Assembly (NCBI GenBank): GCA_038240295.1
Contig: JBBSDW010000020.1
Coordinates: 1 to 28,076, forward strand
Direction of reading: 5' to 3'
Origin: JABDDM01 sp038240295
GTDB lineage: Bacteria > Bacteroidota > Ignavibacteria > Palsa-1295
Length of the DNA stretch: 28,076 bases
Below, piece by piece: positions 22,143 to 28,076 of this stretch; positions within the stretch are counted from its first letter, which is position 1; each line of letters begins with the position of its first letter. The notes under the pieces were generated by a model. It saw nothing but the letters and a program-made list of their open reading frames with translations. It ran no database searches and was not told the origin of the DNA. The translations under genes were made by a program, and so were the position numbers.

Positions 22143-22664
22143 TTACTTCATCAGAACCATCTTCTTCGTCATGACGATGTTGCCAGCTTCAAGACGATAG
22201 ACGTAGGTGCCTGATGGAAGATTATTCTCAAGAAAATCGACTTCGTACGTACCCGCATCATACGACTCATTATTGATAACGCGTGCGACTTCTTGCCCGA
22301 GCAGATTCATGACACGCATGGTGACCTTGCTTCGCTCAGGTACAGAAAACCGGATCGTCGTCGATGGGTTGAATGGGTTTGGGTAGTTCTGTCCAAGTGC
22401 ATATCCGTCCGGTAAGGTCGCAAGCTGTTTCACCGCGCCAGTCTGCTGGTTTTCATACCAGAAGCCTTGGTTATCGGTGAATTGACCGCCTGTGACTGGG
22501 CCGATGATCGCCTGACCAATGGTGCCGTTCAAACTGAACGTACCAGCAGCAGACGGACCGCCCCCCGAACCGATAACACTTTTCGTGATCGAAAACTGCG
22601 CATAAGCAGACATGCTGCTCATGGCAATCATCGCTCCCGTTAGTATCAATGTTCGAATTTTCAT
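22143..22664 (-). CDS. Secreted protein with T9SS type A sorting domain
   Basis: From the ATG at 22664 the product has 173 aa, beginning with a signal peptide MKIRTLILTGAMIAMSSMS ending AYAQ. Residues about 24-70 (FSITKSVIGSGGGPSAAGTF, then GTIGQAIIG and QGFWYE) form a short GGG/TIGQ/GFW module common at the front of secreted Bacteroidota-group proteins. The C-terminal ~80 residues are a type IX secretion sorting domain: YALGQNYPNPFNPSTTIRFS, VMNLLGQEVARV, and LPSGTYVYRLEAGNIVMTKK near the end. The frame is open back to 22826, but the signal peptide fixes the start; AAGGGA about 9 nt upstream may serve as ribosome binding site. The mature module is very small, so it may be a minimal cargo or surface-anchored repeat protein. 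Confidence 0.88.
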   Translation of the reverse strand: MKIRTLILTGAMIAMSSMSAYAQFSITKSVIGSGGGPSAAGTFSLNGTIGQAIIGPVTGGQFTDNQGFWYENQQTGAVKQLATLPDGYALGQNYPNPFNPSTTIRFSVPERSKVTMRVMNLLGQEVARVINNESYDAGTYEVDFLENNLPSGTYVYRLEAGNIVMTKKMVLMK

Positions 22665-22848
22665 TATGCTGATTCCCTTCGATATTGTTTCGTCGAGAGA
22701 GAGTTCACTACTAATATACAACAATTTCTGAGCTATGATGCGAAATTCGGTCCACTTTTCATAAATAAGTGAGGCGCAGCCTTTCAGATTGAAAAACGGC
22801 GCAAAAAATGACCGAATCTGAGTCACAACCGGCCAGCTTCCTCCGCCT

Positions 22849-23316
22849 TTATTTCAGAGGCGCTGCAAGCCACACGGTATGATGAGGATCCGAGGATCGC
22901 AGGAAAAGATCGCGAAGGATCGCGCGCTTCGAAGCAGCCGGCGCCTGGTTAGGGCGAATCACCAAATTGTTCGTTACATTTCCCTCGCCCCTGATCACAC
23001 CTCCGGAAGCTACTGAAGGCTCAGACAGCTTGCCAGAGTATACGACACCCTCGCGATCAATGTTTCCCTCAATGGGGGTTGTTGGAGTTGCCACAAAATT
23101 TTCCTCAGAAGGGGTAACCTGAGTGATGCGTTCATCGTGCGAAGGCAACGCACCGATGCTGCTTGCGCTGGTATCGAGATTTACCTCGAAGCACGGCGAA
23201 TGTCTACCATCCGGAATCCCCAGTCCCCAGCCGCTCGCGCACTGAGCCTGAACAGGATCGTTCGCGAAAAGCAACGTGACAATACTGACCGAAAAAAGTG
23301 CTATCGTAGTACGCAT
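22849..23316 (-). CDS. Secreted hypothetical protein
   Basis: From the ATG at 23316 the product has 155 aa, with a signal peptide MRTTIALFSVSIVTLLFAND and likely cleavage after VQAQ. The mature part has an early cysteine pair (CASGWGLGIPDGRHSPC), a Thr/Pro-rich middle, and a C-terminal region (VTNNLVIRPNQAPAASKRAI) without a T9SS signal. No family is recognised. The frame extends upstream to 23394, but that part is not protein-like. It lies 184 bp upstream of the T9SS cargo gene on the same strand. Confidence 0.65.
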   Translation of the reverse strand: MRTTIALFSVSIVTLLFANDPVQAQCASGWGLGIPDGRHSPCFEVNLDTSASSIGALPSHDERITQVTPSEENFVATPTTPIEGNIDREGVVYSGKLSEPSVASGGVIRGEGNVTNNLVIRPNQAPAASKRAILRDLFLRSSDPHHTVWLAAPLK

Positions 23317-23667
23317 AGGTCTCGATGATTGATGAAGTAAGAACGCTGTCTCACAACAAGGATTCCATTTTGATGAGCTTCCGGAAACAGGCACGGTCGA
23401 GATTCAGCAAAAGCGCGTCTGTGTCGTGAAGCGCCGATATACTTCGGGCGATGCGCAAGCACAGCGGCCGACCATGCGTAGCCCTGCGTGGAAGCGTGGC
23501 TAATGGTTTCCGTTTTCGGGCGGCCCGACGGAGCGCGGGCACCCAACAAAATGTCCGTTGACGAAACAACCACGGACGGCCGCGATGCGGCGTTGAATTC
23601 CAAATGTGTTGCACACCAAGCGCTTCCGCACGGGGCTTTGGTACTACGACAATACTACTACGTCACG
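23317..23667. other. Unexplained intergenic stretch downstream of GT-C gene
   Basis: This 351-bp gap has several overlapping open frames on both strands, none with a convincing start, signal or family match. Short palindromes are present (GTCCGT/ACGGAC around 23551-23575; GCCGC/GCGGC around 23579-23592). Its texture differs from neighbouring coding DNA and it could be a dispersed non-coding element; nothing firmer can be said. Confidence 0.35.
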
Positions 23668-25242
23668 CTATTTTCTGTGGTAGACGTACCACCAGCCGAT
23701 GGTCGTGTCGTAGGTGTAGAGGCTGTCGAGGGTTTCGCGGAAATTGGGTATGCGCATGAGGCCATCGATGGGAGCGGGCGCGAAATGGGCGCCGCGATCC
23801 TGCCTCGGTCCGTAGGAGGTGACGAAGAATTTTAGATCTCTGGCAGACATCTCCTGAAGAAATTCGTTTTGCCAGGACCGCTGGTAGTCGGGCGTCGGTT
23901 TGTTCGGCGAAGACATCGTGAGCGGGATCGTCGTAATGAACCGGCTCGGGACTTCGCGAGCCCAGCGATAGGTCAGCCACGGATCGGTGCACCCAATAAG
24001 CGCGAGCTGCTGCGGGGTTGAGTTGGCTTCGAGATAATCAACTAACTGCTTTTGATGCCGGTAATTTTCGAGCGTGTCCTCGTACTCGTAATCGGTCTTC
24101 TGGTGGCGTACAAATTCAAGCGGATGGCCCGTTGAAACTCCAGCGACGAACTCCTTCGCAAGAAAAAACGGGTACGTAGTTGCAATCGCCAAAAGCACCG
24201 TAACAATAAGAAGCGATCTGCGAACATTGCGATTCTCGATGTTTCGTAAAATGCGATCGATCGCCACAGCCGCAGCGGGCATGCAGAGCTGATAGAGCGG
24301 CTCGAAATGATAGCGAAAATATTTGCCCATCACAACGATCGAGGCAAACGCAGTCGCAATGAAGCCAGCATATAATAGAAGATCATACCTGTCGAGAGCT
24401 GGGCTGAGCGTTGGTCGTGAAGCTCGCCGCGATCGGAAGAACAGCGTCACGAGCATCGGACTAATGAGCGCCACCGCGGCGATCGCCATGTGCTTGCCGG
24501 AGGAGAAATATCCGAAGGGAAATCTGAATGTCGAAGACCCATAGACATCGAGATTGAACTTGATCATCGACGTGTAGAGCGCGGCGAGCCCACCGTCCTG
24601 CAAGGCATAAGGCAACATGAAGAGACCGATCGGAAGCAAGACTCCGCAAGAAAACACGATAAACCGAAGCAGCTTTTCTGCTTGCGGTCGCAACAGGATC
24701 ACGAGCGCAAGCGTCGCCGGAAAGCCCGCGTAGGTGGGGCGAACGATGACAGTGAAGCCGAGGCAAAATCCGGCCGCAAGATATTCCAGAGTAATGGGAA
24801 GACGTCGCTTGGGCTCCGAAACGGCCTTCGTTCGGCGAAGCGCATCGTAATAAGCGAGCGCGCCAAAGACGAGGAACATCCCCGCATAGGCATCGCGCTG
24901 ACCGATCGACCAGCCAATCGCAGTCTGATAGATCGCACAGGAAAAAACTGCCGCAAGGAATCCGGCGCGAGCGCCATACCAGCGCTTGATAAGATAAAAG
25001 ATCGCAACCGCTTCTGCAACGTGAAGCGCCGCATCGAAGGCCATAAAGCCCGGCTCGGAATTGCCGAACAGAAGGATCGAGAAAATGTGGAAGAAAATAA
25101 CGCCCGGAAAATTCTGATCCCACGCACCCGTATACGGCATCCGCCCAAACTTCACCCACTGCCAGGCCATCGAATGCCAGACAGCGTTATCATAGTGCAT
25201 CGGATTAACGAGATCGATGCTAAGGATCGCAACAGCGCTCAC
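23668..25242 (-). CDS. GT-C-fold membrane glycosyltransferase (ArnT/PMT-like)
   Basis: The product is 524 aa from a GTG at 25242. Its first loop carries HYDNAVWHSMAWQWVKFGR, then MPYTGAWDQNFPG (36-48), the (D)xN...WDxxxPG layout of GT39/GT83-type transferases that use polyprenyl-phosphate sugars. About ten membrane segments follow, with a soluble C-terminal region (~390-524). The frame is open back to the previous gene's stop at 25317, and the sequence there (SYLLAAIVSAVAILSIDL) completes the first membrane helix. The true start may therefore be an upstream non-ATG codon such as CTG at 25308; no ATG is available. Acceptor and sugar are unknown. It is separated from the arabinose-donor cluster by several genes. 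It ends with TAG. Confidence 0.82.
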   Translation of the reverse strand: MSAVAILSIDLVNPMHYDNAVWHSMAWQWVKFGRMPYTGAWDQNFPGVIFFHIFSILLFGNSEPGFMAFDAALHVAEAVAIFYLIKRWYGARAGFLAAVFSCAIYQTAIGWSIGQRDAYAGMFLVFGALAYYDALRRTKAVSEPKRRLPITLEYLAAGFCLGFTVIVRPTYAGFPATLALVILLRPQAEKLLRFIVFSCGVLLPIGLFMLPYALQDGGLAALYTSMIKFNLDVYGSSTFRFPFGYFSSGKHMAIAAVALISPMLVTLFFRSRRASRPTLSPALDRYDLLLYAGFIATAFASIVVMGKYFRYHFEPLYQLCMPAAAVAIDRILRNIENRNVRRSLLIVTVLLAIATTYPFFLAKEFVAGVSTGHPLEFVRHQKTDYEYEDTLENYRHQKQLVDYLEANSTPQQLALIGCTDPWLTYRWAREVPSRFITTIPLTMSSPNKPTPDYQRSWQNEFLQEMSARDLKFFVTSYGPRQDRGAHFAPAPIDGLMRIPNFRETLDSLYTYDTTIGWWYVYHRK

Positions 25243-25314
25243 GATCGCAGCCAGAAGATAGCTGCGAGTTGACGTATGCTTCGACCGAGCCGGTTGTGGT
25301 GCGATCAGGATCGG

Positions 25315-26241
25315 TTAGCCTCCATAATAATATTCGTAGATCTTCTTCCATGAATCGCCGACCAGTTTCATCACTGCAACGCCCTGAAACTCACCATCGC
25401 TGATTTGAAAGACGAGCTCGTCGATGCCATCGTGGTCAAGGTCTGACTGACCGACAAAAAATCCTGGATAAACCGACGAGTCGGTCGGCATCGTCAACTG
25501 TTTGTATTCGGTTGCAAAGTGATCGCCTTCCTTTCGCATCACGAGCGAAAGTGCATATTCGCTGCCGTTCGAATCTGCTTTGGTGAAGAGATAAACGATC
25601 GCGCGATCGTCGCTTTCCTTGGAGATGTTCGAGATTAGGATCTGCTGCTGGATAAGCGTATCCGTCGAAGTGAGGTTTAATCCTTTGGCTCGAAAGAGAT
25701 CGTAGCAAGTCTTGAGGATCTCTGCGCGCTCAACAGGATTCGCTTCGCGGCTTCGGGCTGCACCAGTATGGAACAATGCTGGCGAACCGGCAAGCTTCGG
25801 TAAAAAGGGATCGAACGTGATACTCTCGCTGTGATGCACGGTTGCCTGAAGATAAAGTCGAACTTCGTCCGAGGCGTCGGCTGTCGCACGAATCTGCCGC
25901 AGCGTATCAACGATGACGCCGTGATCGGTTATGGCATAGAGCGGCGCATGTGCATAATGCTCTTCGATAAACTTCTTTTGAAACGGTAGATCGGCTTTTG
26001 TACCGATCAACTTCTCCGGTTCGGGCTCGGACAGCTTACCTTCGCTGACGACCGCGATCGGAATCAGCAGCGCCGAATCGGTCGGCAGCATTTTGTCGTC
26101 AACCGTTCGGTAGCTCTCGAGGTACATAAAGAGCGTCGAAGATCTCGGAACTGGCCGAGGAGGCAACCCACGAGGCTTCTGCGCAAAGCTCGCGTTGGTA
26201 AAAAAAAGACCTAAAAAGAGAAGCAAAAAAGAGAAGCGCAT
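25315..26241 (-). CDS. Secreted protein with FG-GAP-like C-terminus
   Basis: From the ATG at 26241 the protein has 308 aa, with a signal peptide MRFSFLLLFLGLFFTNASFA and a proline-rich start to the mature chain. The last ~60 residues include VGQSDLDHDGIDELVFQIS, a calcium-binding-loop signature of FG-GAP/VCBS-type propeller units, followed by GVAVMKLVGDSWKKIYEYYYG. The middle has no recognised family. The frame extends to 26331, but that part translates the degenerate repeat at 26268-26342, so the later start is preferred. The GT-C gene follows 72 bp downstream in the same frame. It probably resides in the periplasm or outer membrane. Confidence 0.75.
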   Translation of the reverse strand: MRFSFLLLFLGLFFTNASFAQKPRGLPPRPVPRSSTLFMYLESYRTVDDKMLPTDSALLIPIAVVSEGKLSEPEPEKLIGTKADLPFQKKFIEEHYAHAPLYAITDHGVIVDTLRQIRATADASDEVRLYLQATVHHSESITFDPFLPKLAGSPALFHTGAARSREANPVERAEILKTCYDLFRAKGLNLTSTDTLIQQQILISNISKESDDRAIVYLFTKADSNGSEYALSLVMRKEGDHFATEYKQLTMPTDSSVYPGFFVGQSDLDHDGIDELVFQISDGEFQGVAVMKLVGDSWKKIYEYYYGG

Positions 26242-26267
26242 CTGCTGACAAAAATACGAAGAAAGCC

Positions 26268-26342
26268 GTATAAGTCCCATCGATCCTTTCAGTCCTATAA
26301 GTCCCACAGGTCTATAGGTCTCATAAGACATATAGGACTAAT
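26268..26342. repeat. Degenerate TATAAGTCC/TATAGGTC tandem repeat
   Basis: GTATAAGTCCCAT, CCTATAAGTCCCA, TCTATAGGTCTCAT and CATATAGGACTAAT follow each other at roughly 10- to 17-bp intervals. GTCCTATA (26292-26299) and TATAGGAC (26331-26338) form an inverted pair. The tract lies 27 bp upstream of the start at 26241, in the leader or promoter of that gene. Confidence 0.6.
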
Positions 26343-26356
26343 CGGCAAACGAAGAC

Positions 26357-26384
26357 AAAAAAAAAGCCTCGCGAGAGGCCTTTT
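26357..26384 (-). terminator. Rho-independent terminator of FKBP gene
   Basis: On the minus strand the stem GCCTC/GAGGC with a 4-nt loop (26366-26379) is followed by eight or nine T residues (26365-26357), about 20 bp past the stop of the FKBP lipoprotein gene at 26401. The A/T-rich flanks allow the stem to extend with one bulge. Confidence 0.8.
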
Positions 26385-26400
26385 ATCGAAACCGAATTAT

Positions 26401-26904
26401 TTAATGAACTCCGAGAAGCTCTACATCGAAGATGAGCACTGCATTCGGTGGGATCGCTGCGCCTGCGCCGCGTGGGCCATATCCGAGATTTGCAGGAATG
26501 ATCAATCGACGTGCGCCGCCGACGTTCATCGTGCTCAGGCCTTCGTCCCAGCCTTTGATGACCTGGCCAACGCCAAGCTGAAATTCAAACGGAGAAACAT
26601 GGCCGAAGGTCGGGTCGATGTTCGAATCGAATTTCTTGCCATCGACGAGCATTCCGGTGTAATTAACCGTGACCGTCTGGCCTTTTTTCGGCATCGCGCC
26701 GGTGCCGATCTTCGAATCGATATATTGCAGGCCCGAGGCCGTCGTTACTGTATCTGACATTTGCTTGATCGTTGTTATAGTGGTGGTCGTAGTTGTAGAA
26801 GTCGTCGACGAAGTTGAAGACGTCTTTGCCGAAGAGCTGCAGCCTATCGCTGCGGCCATTCCTCCAACGAGCGCGATGGCTCCGAATAAAATACTCTTTC
26901 TCAT
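26401..26904 (-). CDS. FKBP-type peptidyl-prolyl isomerase lipoprotein
   Basis: From the ATG at 26904 the product has 167 aa and begins MRKSILFGAIALVGGMAAAI followed by GC, a lipoprotein signal with Cys22. A Ser/Thr-rich tether (about 23-45) leads to an FKBP domain (~60-167): QTVTVNYTGMLVDGKKFDSN, then QVIKGWDEGL, RLIIPANLGYGPRGAG and IPPNAVLIFDVELL. These carry the usual active-site aromatic and FD residues. The enzyme isomerises X-Pro bonds during folding of exported proteins and is probably anchored to the outer membrane facing the periplasm. An upstream ATG at 26946 is less likely because it would precede the lipoprotein signal. It is divergent from the sigma-factor gene across a 260-bp gap and ends in its own terminator. 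Confidence 0.93.
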   Translation of the reverse strand: MRKSILFGAIALVGGMAAAIGCSSSAKTSSTSSTTSTTTTTTITTIKQMSDTVTTASGLQYIDSKIGTGAMPKKGQTVTVNYTGMLVDGKKFDSNIDPTFGHVSPFEFQLGVGQVIKGWDEGLSTMNVGGARRLIIPANLGYGPRGAGAAIPPNAVLIFDVELLGVH

Positions 26905-27164
26905 AACGGATTCGTAATGGTTGATGTGTGTCGTGCCAGTAGGCAAACGTTACCTGGAACAGGCGGGACTGAAAACTCCGAAGCTCGCAAGCGGGTTCAA
27001 TCCCTCCATAGAAAGATCGGCTAAAACAGGACATCTATAGAAGAGGGACGGATTTGTGACCTTTTTTGACCGAAAAAAGCTGTAACCCTTTTCCGACTCG
27101 TGGGTCTTATGGTTGAGGTTTTGAGGGAGACGGGCGGTAAGAGCGCTCCCACCGAGCGATCATA

Positions 27165-28004
27165 GTGAGTCGAATGCAACTCGAAGACAGCGAAGATCTC
27201 ATATTTGGGGGGCTTTTGGAGGATCCGATGGATAACTCGGATCTTGCAGGAAGTCTTTTTCCAAATGCAGAGCCGAGCGACGCTGGCATTTCGGAATTAG
27301 CGGGTACAGAGGGTAGCGATGCTGGCGGCAACGATGGCGGAGGCAGCGATGGCGGAGGCAGCGATGCCGAGATCTTTACGGAACTCGGAATTCCGGCTTC
27401 GGAGGAAGAAATTCCGCAGACGCTCTCGCCCGAAGACGAGGCCGATCGACTTTTGATGAAAGAATTCATGGCGGGCAGCGACGCAGCGTTCGTACAGCTT
27501 TACGCGAAGTACGAAACACCGCTGCTTCTCTATTGCCGAAGGATGATGTTCTACGACAAGCTCGCCGAGGATGCCTTCCAGGAAATGTGGATCAAGATCT
27601 TCCAGCTCCGGGCGCGTCAGGTAAATGTGATGAATTTTCGAGCACTCCTTTTTCGGAGTACCCGAAATCTTTGCCTGAACATGATCCGGCTCGAACGCTA
27701 CCGCGCCGCGCCAAGCGAAGGGCTTGCGAAAGCACGGGCGAAAGAAGAGACGTCTGCCGACACGGAGCAATCCGAGATCAAAGTACTTATTACGAGAGCT
27801 TTGCAGAAGCTCCCGTTTGAACAGCGAGAAGCATTTGTCATGCACGAATACTCGGGCTATTCGTATCAGGAGATCGCCGAGACGATGGGTACGACGGAAG
27901 CGGCGATCAAGGTGCGGGCCTTTCGTGCAAGACTGAGGCTGCGCAAGCTCATTGCGAGTTGGCTCGGGCTTGCCGAAGACGACGACCCGACGAATGCGAT
28001 TTAA
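27165..28004 (+). CDS. ECF-type RNA polymerase sigma factor with acidic N-terminal extension
   Basis: The frame encodes 279 aa from a GTG at 27165. Sigma region 2 spans about 104-175 (AAFVQLYAKYETPLLLYCRR, then AEDAFQEMWIKIFQLRAR) and region 4 about 207-262 (ALQKLPFEQREAFVMHEY, then GYSYQEIAETMGTTEAAIKV), the standard two-domain ECF layout. Before them lies an unusual ~95-residue acidic, Gly/Ser/Asp-rich extension (GGNDGGGSDGGGSD), encoded by a 15-bp DNA repeat near 27322-27366. Start choice is uncertain: ATG at 27174 is close by, while ATG at 27228 has a GGAGG five bases upstream and would give 258 aa. An anti-sigma gene might follow just past the window; an ATG occurs at 28069. Confidence 0.9.
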   Translation: MSRMQLEDSEDLIFGGLLEDPMDNSDLAGSLFPNAEPSDAGISELAGTEGSDAGGNDGGGSDGGGSDAEIFTELGIPASEEEIPQTLSPEDEADRLLMKEFMAGSDAAFVQLYAKYETPLLLYCRRMMFYDKLAEDAFQEMWIKIFQLRARQVNVMNFRALLFRSTRNLCLNMIRLERYRAAPSEGLAKARAKEETSADTEQSEIKVLITRALQKLPFEQREAFVMHEYSGYSYQEIAETMGTTEAAIKVRAFRARLRLRKLIASWLGLAEDDDPTNAI

Positions 28005-28076
28005 CACAGAGACATCAACCAAAGCAACTGCTTATAGACCTTGCTTATAAAAGTTTAATGATACGACCATGACGAT
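28005..28076. other. Right edge, possible start of next gene
   Basis: This 72-bp tail follows the sigma factor stop. CTTATA occurs twice (28031 and 28044). An ATG at 28069 could start the next gene, but only two codons are visible, so no call is made. Confidence 0.2.

Noticed and set aside
24490..25272. 260-aa plus-strand frame
   Set aside because: Antisense to the GT-C gene; very high charged-residue content with no hydrophobic core, typical of a shadow frame.

Overview
The window reads as chromosome of a Bacteroidota/Chlorobiota-group (FCB) bacterium. The best lineage markers are a secreted protein with a C-terminal type IX secretion sorting domain (QNYPNPFNPSTTI... GTYVYRLEAG) and one Bacteroidota-type promoter (TTTG-N20-TAnnTTTG). 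Outer-membrane hardware (MlaE/MlaF, a BamA-like barrel, several lipoproteins) shows a diderm. The style recalls Ignavibacteria or candidate Kapabacteria, but that placement is inference. Base composition is moderately GC-rich. I see no tRNA, rRNA, CRISPR array or transposase gene.

Layout. 1-3650: a lipoprotein gene broken by an in-frame TAG, a paired-hairpin repeat, and a long secreted repetitive tail-fibre-like protein. 3655-10616 (minus): a probable six-gene unit in the order EamA permease, 1052-aa peptidase/beta-propeller/outer-membrane-barrel protein, lipoprotein, MlaE, MlaF, PAP2 phosphatase. 10617-10991: a divergent intergenic region with three copies of a palindromic repeat. 10992-13214 (plus): DprE2-like reductase and DprE1-like FAD oxidase. 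13151-19317 (minus): a tight run in the order acyl-CoA mutase large subunit, two small unknown proteins, UbiA-type phosphoribosyltransferase, and two GT-C membrane glycosyltransferases. 19597-21630 (plus): a soluble MEDS-GAF histidine kinase. 21634-22142: a second palindromic-repeat region, a tandem repeat and a terminator. 22143-26904 (minus): the T9SS cargo protein, a secreted hypothetical, a third GT-C protein, a secreted FG-GAP-like protein and an FKBP lipoprotein. 27165-28004 (plus): an ECF sigma factor with an acidic N-terminal extension.

The most interesting content is between 10992 and 17212. UbiA, DprE1 and DprE2 homologues together specify polyprenyl-phosphoryl-D-arabinofuranose synthesis, known from mycobacterial cell-wall assembly (Rv3806c, Rv3790, Rv3791). 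Here they converge with two GT-C enzymes, one with AftB-like features, and a PAP2 phosphatase lies about 7 kb away. The window may therefore encode donor synthesis and use, implying D-arabinose on a surface glycan or glycoprotein. The DprE1 homologue carries Ala where the mycobacterial enzyme has Cys387. The mutase upstream in the same run has isobutyryl-CoA-mutase rather than methylmalonyl-CoA-mutase substrate residues.

Dispersed palindromic elements of at least four sequence families sit between genes (610-763, 3462-3589, the CACGAAGG family, 21741-21871), which suggests an active REP/MITE-like population in this genome.
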